NCBI RefSeq assembly: GCF_047495875.1
Contig: NC_092462.1
Coordinates: 37,787,523 to 37,851,522 of the forward strand
Direction of reading: 5' to 3'
From: Pithys albifrons albifrons
Lineage: Eukaryota > Chordata > Aves > Passeriformes > Thamnophilidae
Length of the DNA stretch: 64,000 nucleotides
Numbering within the stretch: position 1 is the first letter of the stretch; each line of letters begins with the position of its first letter. This document shows, one piece after another, positions 1 to 12,787 of this stretch. The notes under the pieces are model-generated. The model had not been told where the DNA came from, made no database searches, and was given only the letters and a program-made list of their open reading frames with translations. A program made the translations under genes and the position numbers.

Positions 1-3000
1 AAGTTAGAATGTATGTGCCAGATATTTAGGAGATATAACTTGTGACAGCCGTATTGCTGCCTTTCTGAATTTATAATATCATAATAATACCTTTTTGCTT
101 CAAAACCCTTCCAATTTATCTTTTTGCCTACCTAAGCTGCAAGAAAGTAGCTTTCATACCTTCGCTGTTGCTTAATGTAGCCAGTTCATAAGAAAAAATG
201 TGAGTCTGGAGCTGCCCTCTGTAAGACTCATCACCTTTGATGAGGACAGAAGACAGCAGGTAACTAAAAGAAAATGACATTTGAAAAAAAATACGTCATG
301 GAGTTCTATTTAATTCTCTGCACAACTTCCTTCTTAATTTCCAGAAGGTTGACAGGGCTCATGTAAAAATTCTCAATGCAAGACACGCATTTCCATCTCA
401 GCAAGAAACACCACAAACTTTTTTCATGGTAATACTGACACAGTTTTAACTGTAATACAAACTTTTAGTTTGCATAAACCTTCAACTTAAGAAATTGCAT
501 GGTAATAATAGAATTATATATGCCCAGGGTTTTTTAAGCTCTCATTTTAGTTCGGCTACACCATAAGTAGTTTTTTATTGTTTCCCATGGTCTATTTCCT
601 CAGATAGAGGGCAGATTTTCATTAGATATTTTTGATAGTATAGTTATATCTCCAAAATCCTAATGATATAATCCTTACCTAGTTTTGAAAGCATCTTGGC
701 AATAGCGTTTTTAGTGTTTTCCCCCACAAACAAATAAAAAGCATACAAGGAAAAGTATGTTATATTGTTTAACTGCATCTGTACTACAGCCCTTTACCTA
801 CAGGATAGTATGTTACTAAATCTGCATCCTAAATAAAAATAAACACATTGTTAAGTAAGAAGTGTCTGCTTTAAAAAAACAGAGAGCAGATCAGCAACTC
901 TCTTTTGTCCTCTGCACCACTTACAGACACTGAAGCTTCCTGATGGTGATATATCCATCCTGCCAGTAATTCTTCTCATGCTTTAGGAAAAATGACCCTG
1001 CTTGTCAGTGTCTTACAAGATGCTTAATATGAAGCATTTCTTACCATGTTGTCATATTATTTCTATAAAACTAGAAGATAAAGAGGTTTTTATTAATTTA
1101 AAGATGAGTCTCTTCTCATGATCATTTGCATCATTGAGCCAATGCTAAGAAGAAGTTAGGGCTGTGAAATGATTACAAAGGGCTGTAAATGCAATTTGAA
1201 GCCAGGCAGTTTTCAGATTCCATATTCTTCTAGCATAGAAACACTAACAGCCTGGTTTTGGGTACTGGCAAATAAAAATAGCTTAAATATTTTACTGGAA
1301 AATAGAATATCTTAATATTTTACTTCAGGTAAGGAGTGCTCTTCTGGAAAAAATTTAGAGCTTTACCTGCACTTTGCTTCTGATTGCAGTACAGTCTCAA
1401 AGTGTGCGGACTGCATTCTTTTCAGATGAATGAAACCAAAACTACCAGGAACAAACATGTGTCAAAAAAACTATTCTTATTCCCATAGTGCTTAAACTAC
1501 ATCTGAGCAGCTATTTGAAAGTCCAGTAAGTCAGCAATATTAAGCAATCAATTTTCTTAGGACCAATACAAAATACTGGTCTATAGCCAAGCATGCCTTT
1601 AAGAAAACCCTCTAAGAAGAAGAATAAATCCAAGTAGTACTGTGGGTTGTAAATAGAAGAATGTGAATTTAGTACCAGGAAAAAATTATTTGACACCATA
1701 TTGGAGCAATGTAAGAAATTATGTAGATAAATATAAATAACCTGTAATTATTAGAGATTTGGGAGAATGGCTTTAGCTTTCCAAGCCTAATGCCATTTCT
1801 TTGAATCTGTTTGAGATTCCTAAGCATGCCAGAGCCAATGGCCAGCAGTGCCTGCAAATTTCTGTTCTTCACAATGAAGGAATACACCTCTGGTTTTCAG
1901 TGGAGCATCATTCTGATGAAGTATGATTCAATTTATGTGCCACAGGCCCGCTAGTGCTATTTGTAGAGCACAAGTATCCAAGAGATGGCTGATTTAGTAG
2001 GTCTTTAAAAAGAAACAATTGTGCAAAATCAGTTTCTTTATAAAATAATTCTACCCTGAGCCTAGTGCTTATGATAGATGCTAGACTGACAATGTCAAAA
2101 ACTGTGCCTAGAAGAGAGTGGTTTGCTCATAGTCTCCTGACAGCTTCAGGGACAAACTGGGTGAGTAAGTTCACTCTTCATACGGTAGGTGCATAGATTA
2201 TTTCCTCAGGCAACCAAAGATATGTCATTGTGATAGTGGCTTTTATCATATGGACATCTCTCCTGCTGAAACTACACTAATTTCAGATAAGCTACTGCAG
2301 CCACCAGCTGATAATGACTTCCAGTTGTTCTTGGCATTGGCCAAAGTTATAGCAGTGACCTAGAAGAAATTAGAGGCTCTGTGTCTCATTACCAACCCCC
2401 TGAACTGTCAAGACCCATTAGCTTGTGGAGGAATTCCTTCTTCTGCAAATAATCTTCAGGCTTGCCATCATGCAGAAGGAAAAAAATCCCTTTGCTGTTT
2501 TCAGATGTTAGAAGTGTCTCCACAAGGGCACTTGTGATTTCTCAATAGTGCTGTAAAGAGGGATTGATGTATTTCTTTTGTAAAGTTCTTTGCTGGGGTG
2601 CACACAACTGCTACCCCTTTAAGTCCTGAGCCTGTTTCCATAACAGCAGCAGGCTTTGACCTTAGGTCAGCATAAGCTTCAGTTTATAAATTAATAGGCC
2701 TTCATATATAGCTAAGTCAGCCAGAAGTTTTTCAGAGTGATAACTCTGTCCCTATTCTTAAAAGACACTCTTCTTTCCTAATAACCAGACTCTCCAAAAG
2801 AAAGCACCAACAATGGTTCGCTCAAAAATTGCATCCCTGGGATATTTCTGTGGGAAGAAAAGCCACTAGCTTTCTGGAAATGCTGCAGTGTTTTTCATAG
2901 CAAGCTGTTTGTGCTGAAGCTGTTTCCTTTCTTCCCATACCAACTATCTTATTAAAGCTTTTAGTATTCCAGCTTTGGCCCCCTAATAGCTTGGCTGACC

Positions 3001-4683
3001 CTCATGACTGGCTATAGTACAACAAAAACCAGATGCCCTCTTCCTCTGAGGCCCCACATCAGGCAGGGTGACCACAGCTCAGTACTGCGTCCTGATTTCA
3101 GGCAGTGCTACTCCATCAGTCTCTTATTAGAAGGACAGGAGGAGCTGGCAAGATGTAGATGGGTGCCTGCACCACCCCATAAGGTGCTTGGGAGTTCATG
3201 CAGACCCACTTCTTATTAGACACACAATAGCTTTTTGTACACAGTACAGATACCTCCTTCTTGCAAGCTGAAGTATCCTCCCTGCATTCCTTGTAGAACA
3301 TGAGGGAAAGGCCTCTATTCATTTGATTTAGTCCTGTCAGCTGTGATGGCATGTGGGGAAGGGCAGATGCTGGAAGTAAAAAACAGGGTTTGTGAAAGGT
3401 AGATGTAACAACATCACTCCCAGCAAGAGCACAAGATGCTTTTGACTTTGTTCTTTCTAGTATATATTCTTTTTTTAAAAAGGGCATTGTACTTTACCAG
3501 AGTTTCACAACCCCCAAAATCAATCCATTTCTTCTTTTGTAAATTCAAAATATATATATTTCTTTTTCAAGGTGGTTTTAAATAGCTGCTGTTTCTTTTT
3601 TATCTTCAAACTTTTCTTTTTGAATGTGGAGTATTTGTAGTTAAAGAGAAGTTGTTCAGCACCCACAGCAGTTGTATGAGTTAATCAACTACAATTTGAC
3701 AAGTAGATTGTTTTGTCCCTCTCACAAACTGGGCAAGCAGGCACATCCTGGATTAGTATTAAAATACTGGCAGGGGATGTTTTGGTGTGCAGGGGAAAAG
3801 CCTGGATGTGGTTTACCAAGAGTAATCTGAAATTTATTTCAACAGATGCAGTATAGTCCCTGGAAACTTTCAAACCATCTAATCACTGCCACATCTGTCT
3901 CTCAAAATACTTGCTATGTGAACTAAGTATGTTGAAACTACCCAACTCACATGTACCAGCTGCTCAATTGAGTAGTTTCTGCTTTAACAAAGATTCACAG
4001 TCAGGTTACTTAATATTCACTCTAGTTTTGCGAAGTGAAATTAATAAAACTACTAATCCTAAATATGCTTTTTAAAGCAACTTAATCCATCTTTACCCTC
4101 CCCAACTCTCCATATGGAGCTAAATCAGTATTAGGAGAGAGAGTGTATTTCATTGGCCAGTCTTATCAAGGCCACAGGCAAAGTCTGCATTGTGTGGGGT
4201 GAAAACTGAGAACATCAGTCCTGTGTCCATCTGTCCACTACTTCAGTTAGTAATTCATTTTTAACATCTTCACCAAGTTGATTGTTACAGGTTCTCCTGG
4301 CCAGAAACACAAAACTGTCAAGAACAAGTCTTAAACTAAAACCACTTCAGACATTTAAATAGGCTCCAGGCAAATACATGATATGCAAAGATATTAAAAG
4401 ACATTCTAGTTTTTCATTATATTATATAGTTGTTAGTAAAAGACCATAGGATGTCTTCTCCTTCTTTCTTGAATCCTGTTTCACAAAGGATAGTCACACA
4501 AGGGAAGAAAACATGCCATTCTCTACGGCTTCCTAGTAATTGCTGTAGTTATTACATAGGGTTTATGCACAGAGACCACAAAATCATTTCAGATAAGTCT
4601 GTGTTAACCCATGTTCTGTAAAATGAGAATACTTGCAATGATTTGGCATTTGCTATGTAATTCTATTTTTTTCATTCTTCTAG
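1..4683 (+). other. GALNTL6: GALNTL6 last intron (3' part)
   Basis: This is non-coding, AT-rich sequence upstream of the recognised GALNTL6 terminal exon. I looked for the preceding exon, which in the human protein ends in a QLWGYRK-like stretch before a GT donor, and did not find it. The intron is therefore at least 4.7 kb here. I recognise no repeat family in it. A 13-bp palindrome at 2657-2669 is listed separately. The short ORFs in this stretch have no recognisable content. Confidence 0.75.
4663..4683 (+). promoter_or_regulatory. GALNTL6: 3' splice site of GALNTL6 last exon
   Basis: A T-rich pyrimidine tract ends in CTTCTAG directly before the first codon (GAT) of the recognised exon. 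An AG at 4682-4683 gives a phase-0 junction, which suits the family alignment: Asp is the residue that follows the ...YRK of the previous exon in the human protein, as I remember it. Confidence 0.85.
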
Positions 4684-4851
4684 GATAAAACTTTGTTCCA
4701 TCCAGTAAGCAGCAGCTGCATAGATTGCAACCCAGCTGAGAAGAAGATTTTCATGAACAGATGTGATCCTTTATCTGAAACTCAACAGTGGATTTTTGAA
4801 CATATTAATATGACTATTTTAGAAAAATTTAACAGCAAGACCAGTTCCTAG
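4684..4851 (+). CDS. GALNTL6: GALNTL6 terminal coding exon (lectin domain C-terminus)
   Basis: This exon encodes the last 55 residues plus a TAG stop of polypeptide N-acetylgalactosaminyltransferase-like 6, a Golgi type II membrane protein of the GALNT family. These enzymes attach GalNAc to Ser/Thr to start mucin-type O-glycans; the catalytic activity of this member is not well established. The peptide begins [20 protein letters not shown], continues through a [14 protein letters not shown] block and ends near ILEKF. It matches the human GALNTL6 C-terminus closely as I recall it, and GALNT10 less well. Visible features are the gamma repeat of the ricin-type beta-trefoil with its QxW motif (QQW), three cysteines expected in disulfides, and an N-M-T glycosylation sequon. 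The exon is too short to stand out as an ORF and was found by reading the frame after a good acceptor. GALNT7 follows in the same orientation about 31 kb away, as in human. The rest of the gene lies upstream of the window. Confidence 0.93.
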   Translation, partial: DKTLFHPVSSSCIDCNPAEKKIFMNRCDPLSETQQWIFEHINMTILEKFNSKTSS

Positions 4852-5180
4852 AAATAAAGAAAAAAATAAAAAGGAGAAATTAACACAACAATTTACGTAC
4901 AGACTACAGACTACATTTTCGCCAGCATCTGGGTCAAAGGAGTCAGGAATTAAATATCCTAGATCCAGGAAATCTGTTCTGAGGATTAAGAAAATGCCAC
5001 AGCAAAAGCCAGCAGGCTGTCCTTGTGGATGTACAGTATCTGGAGAACTTGGCCAAGAGCCTCACCGGATGCTGCTGAGAACTTCAGGCTGGAAATTCCC
5101 TTGCTGGGCGAGGGAAAAACTTTGTTAAAAACTGTTTAAAAGTACTCCAAGTTAATAAAGTATAACAAAACTCTAGTTTC
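4852..5180 (+). other. GALNTL6: GALNTL6 3' UTR (end uncertain)
   Basis: This is A-rich sequence after the TAG stop. AATAAA occurs at 4853-4858, immediately after the stop and probably too early to be the main signal. It occurs again at 4865-4870 and at 5154-5159. I take the last as the likeliest of the three and end the UTR shortly after it. Further AATAAA-like strings lie downstream, so the true 3' end could be later. RNA evidence would decide. Confidence 0.45.
5154..5159 (+). terminator. GALNTL6: Candidate poly(A) signal AATAAA
   Basis: A canonical hexamer lies about 300 bases after the GALNTL6 stop and is followed by a G/T-containing stretch at about 5190-5210. It is chosen over the two AATAAA copies that sit within 20 bases of the stop codon. 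This is inference only. Confidence 0.4.
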
Positions 5181-7140
5181 TCAGGTCAAATCCTGCTGTA
5201 GTGAGTAGCTCAGAACAGGCAGTGTAATTTGGGATGGGTATATGGTGTGCATGACAACTACAGGAACCTGAAGAAATCCCAGGTTTTAGAACTAAACATG
5301 CTGGTAGAAGAATAATGATGTCCCAGCACTCCCTAACAAGATATATGCTCTGTTGATATCCTCATAATATTGGGTTAAGCAGGTTTAACCCTCAGAACTG
5401 CTGCAATTAATTTTAAATACCTCCCTTTTACATTCCATTCATTACCAAAATAGAAATGGTAGAAGTCTTAGGGTCTAGAATTACACTGTAGTGAAGCATG
5501 AAATAAACTGTAAGGTTTTGCCCTCATATTTTCCCCTATTTCCTCTTTCAGGAAAAAAAGTAAAGCAATCAAATTTCTATACATTATATATTTATCCATT
5601 GTGATTCAAATCCCATTGTCACATAGGTGAGATTTCTTTTTAAATGACAAATATAACAGCAGCAGCTGCAGCATAATGGAAAGCTTGTGGACTAGCTATC
5701 TTTTCTAAAGGTATAATCCTTGCCAACATATAAATTAAATTGAAAATAGGCTGGGAAAAAAATCAGGGGAGTAGGAAATAATTGCATACTGCATGCTGAA
5801 CTAGGTTAGTCAAATTAACATTGGTATGCTGCCATCACCTGAAAGCATGTTGACTCCCTGCAGTGCAGCTTGAAAGATCTTGCAGTGCTCTTGACAGATA
5901 GGAATGGAGAGAAAAATTGACATGAAATCGTCTGGGTGGTTTCTGAGTTTTTAAAATCTGTGATAGAAATCATGTGAACTTTGCAGAGTTAGCAAGTGTA
6001 TGGTATTGTAGATGTCATGAGGGAGGAAACAAGAAGTGCAAACAAGTTCAACATTACAATATTTTGGTACTTTAGACACAGGCACAATTCACAGTAACAC
6101 AGGCTTCCATCACAAGATGGTCATTAGGGTGTGTCTCAGACCCATCAAGCTGTTGGAGTAAGAGGCTCTAAAACTTCTTTGGGAGGATGTCTGTGGTTCT
6201 CCTCATTTAGTAGTGGTGTGTGGAACATGACTGTTGGCTTTGAAATTGTTCAAGGTAAGAGCCTGTATAAATTTATATCAAGTAAATACGTGGCCTGCTT
6301 TTATTTGAAAGATGAATTCACAGATGAAAGCACCATAAATGCAAATAGATCACATCCTCTGTGCTGTAACTCCTTTTAGGTTCCAAAAATAACATTTGTA
6401 GTTAAATTGCTTATTCTGATTGCTGAAGAGGTGGCTGAGTAATCAAAATACTGATGTGCAATCTACACTGTTTTGAGGCAGTGGAGTGACTGTGTTTTGT
6501 TTATTTCTCTTTAAGGTGGGTTTATGGACAAAGAGCATTGATTGCACCCAGAGGATGGTTCTAGTACCAATAACTATTTGCTATTTTATGGCAGCACCTT
6601 GTAGTTGCAGGTGACAGGAAATTTTTAGGAGAGGAATGAGATCCTGTAGCACTCAGGATGCATGCACTTTGGAAATTGTGAAATGCATCCATATATTTAG
6701 CAATTGCTTCAAGTTAGTGAAGAGATCTTTCAAATAATTTGAAATGTGTCTGTAGAGTTAGACTTCTCATTTTATAGTTTTAAAATAAGTGAGCTTGTTT
6801 AAGTATTGTTTAAATTTGAGTTGAAGATAGGGTGCACTCAGGAACAGAAGGAGTAAGGCTTCAATAGGAGGATACTTCAGATTTGTTTATCTGCCAGTAG
6901 ACAGAACCAAACTAGCCACTGCAAACTGTCAGCCTTTCCAGGTGCTGTGCTCACAGCAGCGTTTATTTGTAGCTTGAACATAAGGAAAGAAGGCTTGGAA
7001 AAAGAAGAAAATGGCTTCTTCAAATGTAAATGCAGCCCTCAAACTGCTGATTGTAACTGGCCCCAAACTGTCAAAAGTCCTGGAAGCAACACTATATGCC
7101 CAAAATAGAGAGGCAAAGGAGGATTGCTAAATCAGAACAG

Positions 7141-7174
7141 ATTGGTAGGGTTATAGCATTGGTAGGGTTATAGC
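7141..7174. repeat. 17-bp tandem duplication
   Basis: The unit ATTGGTAGGGTTATAGC is present twice in direct, exact, adjacent copies, followed by ATT. This is probably a replication-slippage duplication and may be polymorphic. Confidence 0.85.
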
Positions 7175-8238
7175 ATTCAGTTGTGTGACTGCATCTCAGT
7201 GGTCTGATTTTGAGATGTCTAATGAGAACTAGGCTGCTGTTGGGGCAAAGAACTTCTATGCTTTACAGCCCTCATTGAGTAGTACTGCACAGCGTCTTGC
7301 ACTGCCAAAGGAAACCTTGTCCTTACTTGTAGCTGATCACTAGCTGTAAACTCCAGCAGTCCTTGTCAGAAAATAACTAATATTCAGATGTTCTGGGGAA
7401 AGAGAACAGTCCTTGCACAAGATTCCTTCTATAGAAGTTTTATTAATAATAAATGATCATCGCTACCTCTCAATTAAATTCTGTCTTGGGTGTTCTCCAA
7501 AGGTTTCCAGTGTAAGAGTATTTCATTACTAATTTATCATTCGGAATTTCTTTAATTATTCCTACAGCCATATCTTTTCTACCCAGCAAATTTATTAATA
7601 ACTTGATAGGTTGGACAGATGGATCTTCCTCTCATATTTCACCAGGAGAATTTAACTCTGTGTTTCTTCAAAAGACTGGGAAATTTCTTCCCAGAATTTT
7701 TTTTTTTTTGAATACCAGATAGTTCAGAACATGTTTTAAATGTAGTGCATAGGTGACATTAACTGATGTGGGCTCATCATTTCAGTGAAGTTATATTGAT
7801 ATCCCAAACTAATGACTTGCTTAATTTTTTTCAATTATTTATTTTATGGCTGAGAGGGCTTTAATCAACATGCCTTAAAAGAAGATTTTGGATCTACCCT
7901 AATTTTTTTTCCAGTTAAGGCTATATGACTTTTTTTTTGTGGCCAGAAAACCCCTACAACAGGAGAGAGCAACTAGAAAAGCTGGAATAAACTCCCAAGT
8001 GCGACTAAAACCCTAAAATCACAGATTTCACTGCATATTTTCCAGAATGTAAACTAACTCCTGGAGGGAGAGCCTAAACAGGGCTTAAAGGAGAGAGGAG
8101 GAGTTGGGAAACAAAACATTTCATGTGTGGGAGAGCAGCCCCTTGTTGAAGAGGCATGAAAAGGTTTCACTTTTCACTGTCCACAGTCTTATTTCAGAAA
8201 AATGGGATTGCTTTAGAACAAATGTTTCTGCAACAGTA

Positions 8239-8280
8239 TGGATATTTTAATTATAATAATGGATATTTTAGTTATAATAA
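8239..8280. repeat. 21-bp near-exact tandem duplication
   Basis: The unit TGGATATTTTAATTATAATAA is followed directly by a copy with one A-to-G difference. It is AT-rich minisatellite-like sequence with only two units. Confidence 0.8.
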
Positions 8281-10189
8281 TGCATTATTCCTGGGTTTTA
8301 TCTGTTTATGAATAAATGGTCTGTAGCTGCTGAACTAAGTCTGCCTCATGATAAAGATAGACTGAGTTTAAAAGGAAGCTGACAAGCACTTAACAACCTT
8401 TAGTTACTGGCAACTTACCAAGCATCAATGTCTCCATGACCTCAGTGAAATCGAATGCCACAGAAGATCATAGAAGAATACCATATAAATAGCTTGACCA
8501 AATTGATTAGATAGGTTACACTTCTGTAAGAGTGGATGTTACCTTTGTTTAAAAAAAAAGTCATAATCATAATTAATTTGCATTTTTACTGATAACTTCT
8601 GCAAGGGACTGATTGAGGGGGACCCTTTAAACCTACCCAGATGGATTGGGATGGAGCATTTTAGGAAGACAGTACTGAGAGACTTTCAATGTGGCTGACA
8701 CCAGTGGTACATCCATTTTCTATTTAAAGAGAATCTGTAATGTTGTTAACCAAGTGTTTTTCAAGAGAACAGAGGAGGTACATTAAAAAAGGATCAAGAG
8801 AATGGTTTTATTTTTTTTTAATCCAAGTGATTTTTTTCATGAAATAATTTCAAAACCCTTGAAAACAAAGCAAACTGATGAGAAGTAACCTTTTTTATAG
8901 CTAGTAATAGTATTATAATGTTCATTAATTAATTTGTTTAACCCCCTTCCAAATCTGTTTCATATCCTCTTAGAAAGAGTACCAAGGTCCAAGAGTGCTA
9001 TTACATACCATTTTCAGGATCTTGCCTTGTCAGAAAGTTTTGAAAGACCTTAAAAAAAAGTAGTAAATATAAATCGAAAGGCAACAAGATAAAATACCTG
9101 GCTGTTATGTCTGGTGTGCCAAAAGACTTTGCTAAACTTGTGCAAAAATAATATATTTTGACTAGAAAATTTTAGATAAATAATCAATATAGTTTAGTAA
9201 ATATTTATGGTGTAGTGCTTTCTATTTAAGATTTTTAATTTAAAAAAAAAAAAAGTGAATTTGTGTGGTTAGTTGCTGACAGGTTTTTTTTTTAACCACA
9301 TGTAAGACATAAATCTGTCCTAAGGTCTTCTGTAATCTCATGTTTCCTTGTTATAATTCCTAATGCACTGGATTTAAGAAAATGTGAATAGAGGGGAAAA
9401 AAACTCTAAAAAGTAAGAAACCTGTGTAAAAACAAACAAATGAACAATGAGAAAGTTTAGCTAGAGGTGTTTAGAAAAATGCGTCATGTTTCGAAAGCTT
9501 TAGCTGCATCCAGAAAATATATTTGCTCCGTGAAAGGGCTTTCTGTCCTTTCAGTGTATCATTAATATCATTGGTATTACTCCTGAGGCAAGACTTCTGA
9601 AAATGGTCTTGCTAGCATTTGGCACTGTACATGGACAGCATGGTACTAGAGGAAAAAAATCTAGGAACAGCTCCTGAAAAAATTTGCATTCAAACATTGC
9701 AATCTGATATGCCTTTAGATCTTAGCTGTTTATAGGGTTCCTGTTATCTTAGTAATTTTTCCTGTTTTACAGGACCTGATAGTGCAGTAGGTGCTTCAGG
9801 GGCCCTTACAAAAACAATGCAGGCAACAGTGTAACAAAGAGGACATTGGTTAATACAACAATAATATGTGGGTCCCTAAAGGTGTGGTTAGTGCAGCAAT
9901 GTCAAGCAGGTTAATTACACACAAATTTGGTTTATTTTGTATGGCCACTATAGTAGGTGCACAGAACAGATGAATGAGAAGAGGCCTTGTAAATTGGGCC
10001 AGTAGAAAAGCTTGTACTCAACAGAAGATGTAGAAAAAGTCCCAGTGATCCATTTTAGAAAAGCAGAAGAGGGTGTTGAGATGGATATCATGGGCAATGT
10101 AAGGGATGTGGGGGGAACTGCAGTGAAGCAAGTCTGGTAAGTGGCACTATCTGAAAGATATTAAGACATAGGAAAAGAAAATTTGGTTC

Positions 10190-10234
10190 TAATTAACTTT
10201 GGTCCTCATTAACCTTAGCCCTCATTGACCTTGG
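10190..10234. repeat. Degenerate tandem repeat (CATTAACCTTAGCCCT-like)
   Basis: About three imperfect units of the form TTAACCTTRGYCCTCA follow one another, each containing an ACCTT or ACTTT core. It may be an eroded tandem duplication or a chance cluster. Confidence 0.4.
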
Positions 10235-12284
10235 CAGGATCCCTAACACTTTATTAAAGTATTAGTTGATTTAATTAAGTTGATCTTCATCTCTCCCAGT
10301 AAATGACTCAGCCTGGAAGGACAGTCCAAGCAAATTTCTGTTGATCAATCTGAAGTATCTAATCAGCAAAAGATACCACTAAACACAGCTTAGTCAAAAA
10401 CCCAAATGGCACCAGAAACAAAACAGTATTATCAGCCTGAAAGATCAGTAGGCCTTTGGCATCCCTCTGTGAAAAAAAAAAAATTCACTTGTCTAAAGGG
10501 GTGATTGATGGTAATGATCCTAGATTAAGAAGATCAGAAATTGTGAGCTTTCAAGGAGGTGAAAGGCCATGGTGAGATTAGGAGCTGGCAGTTTAATTGA
10601 GAGACAAAGGAGAAAATAGGTGGTAAAAGGGAAGAAGCAGGAATCGGGTTTAATTCTGTATATGAAGGAAGTATGATTTACAAAGGTCAGTCACTGATAA
10701 TTTTGGATACCTCTTTATAGTAGGGATTGCATGTTCATTTCCATCACAAATATTCAGGAAATGAGAGGCAATCAAGTCTCTTGCAAGGATTTAAATTTAG
10801 AATAGAAACTGGATAATCTGAAATGTGTTGATTGTGAACTACATGATCACAACTAGAGAAAAGCTTTGCTGGATCCCAAGCTTGTTCTAAGTTTTCCACC
10901 AAAGGTATGTGTGCTTTCCTGCAGATACCTTGCAGATAGTATGCAGAAGCAGAACATTATGGTAACTGTTTTACCTCAAATTAATGTTTCTCTGTATCTC
11001 AGGCTTTTTTGAAAGAGGAAATGTGTTTAGCTAAATTTTTCAGGAAATGTGAACTTTGATCAGTGCAAAGTAGCTCTGCCTGCTCCCTATGTGGATCAAG
11101 ATAATTGTTTCTCTTCAGACATCACAAACCACTCTGAAAGAGAAAGAATGGTGTGGCTCTGACTTCATGGCTCCTTGCAGCATTCACCTCTTTTTATCCA
11201 TTTCATTTATTACTTTTTTTTTCCTATTTGGCATTTCTTCCCTTCTGCTGGCTCCCTATCTGCAGGATTCTGCCAGAATGTTGGTCCTCTTTCTTGCCAC
11301 CTTTCTAGTGTGTGCCAAAGGTATTTCTGCTGTTGCAGATCCCTTCCTTAACATAAAAGTGACTGAAGCTGCTTTGATCTTGACTTGGCAGAACCGCAAG
11401 TCCTTCTGCCTCAGGATATATGGTTTGTAGTGGGATGAGGAGGAGAAATGCACCTTAGGACAAGTCTCATAAGAGATTTTGTCAGTGGAAGAGTTATAGT
11501 TCATAGTACCGACAGACAAACATCTTTGAGGGAGAAAATTGCATTGGTGATCTCCTTTCTCATCCATCTTCAAAATTCCGTGCTGCCCAGAGAAGGAAGT
11601 GTGTAATAACAGGAAGCATCTTAGTCAGTGGATATACTTTATACTAATGTTTAGAAGCAGCCAAACTTAGTCTTGACATCAGGTTTTTAACTTTTGATTA
11701 TCCATATTGAGCTAACATAGATACAAGAAACTGAGTAGAATTATACTAAAACATGGTTTGTGTAAGCCACCAAGGGGTTATAATAACTTTAATTGAAGAC
11801 ATTATTCCAAATCTGAAATGGATGTGTAATCTGTGATGAATGCATGATACTGGTTAACTTCTAATCAAGCTGCAAAGAGTCAGAGGGCCTTTTTTAACAA
11901 AAACACAAAAAGGGAGAGACTGTCCAGTGTTCAGCAGCTTTTGCTTACAGATGTATAGGGCTCCCATTTATTCCCCAGCATGTCAGCAAAGTTAAAATCT
12001 ATAATGATTCGCATTATCCAAGCAACATTTGCAGAGATGGCAGTAAACATCACCTTTTCTTTCCTACTAGTAAGGAATCCTTTCACTAGTTTCATATTTG
12101 TTTTTAAGCACTTCCAGGGTCATTTGTTTGTAACCAGAACACATGGATAGGAGTTGTATCCTGCCCCATCACTAAACAAGTTCATAGGAAATCAGAGTAC
12201 CAGTGTAAAGGCTATACAAATGCACTGTTAAAAGAATTGTCAGCCAAGGAATGGAGATTTCATACAAAAGAAAAATAAGCCCCT

Positions 12285-12787
12285 CTAAATGGACGTGAGC
12301 TGGCAATGTGAGCTCACAGCACAAAAAGCCAATTGTATCCTCAGCTGCATCAATACAACTTGACCAGCAGGTTGAGAAAGGCGATTCTCCCCATCTTCTC
12401 TACTCTGGTGAGACCCCACCTAGACTACTGCATCCAGCTCTGGGGCCCCCAGCACAGGGAGGACACGGACCTGTTGGACCAAGCCCAGAGGAGGGCCACC
12501 AAGTTGATAAGACATATGGAGCACCTCTCCAGTGAGAAAAGGCTAAGACAATTTGGCCTGTGCAGCCTGGAAAAGAGAGGGCTAAATTCTTTACTGTAGG
12601 GCTGGTGACGCACTGGAAAAGGCTGCCCAGAGAAGTTGTGAATGCCCCATCCTTGGAAGTGTTTATGGTGAGGCTGGATGGAGTTCTGAGCTACCTGGTC
12701 TAGTGCAAGGTGTCCCTGCTCATGGCAGAGGAGTTGGAACTGGGTGATCTTTAAGGTCCCTTCCAACCCAAATGTTTCTATGATTCT
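12285..12787 (+). mobile_element. CR1 LINE, 5'-truncated, internally deleted
   Basis: CR1 is the main bird LINE; its second ORF encodes an endonuclease and reverse transcriptase. This copy keeps the C-terminal end of that ORF (visible as PHLDYCIQLWGPQHREDTDLL and a following Q-RRATKLI block, about 12,411-12,520) and the 3' UTR. It ends in the family's CCTTCCAACCCAAAT and TCTATGATTCT tail. Around 12,595-12,605 the ORF part jumps straight into the 3' UTR-like part, so sequence is missing there compared with the family. The copy is dead, with no 5' region. Confidence 0.93.

Larger units (their letters stand above)
5181..12284. other. Intergenic, AT-rich, no gene seen
   Basis: This is single-copy-looking AT-rich DNA with many A and T runs. 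I recognise no coding exon or repeat family. It contains two small exact or near-exact tandem duplications (about 7141-7174 and 8239-8280). A region at 11,089-11,573 has ORFs on both strands without a recognisable product. Confidence 0.6.
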
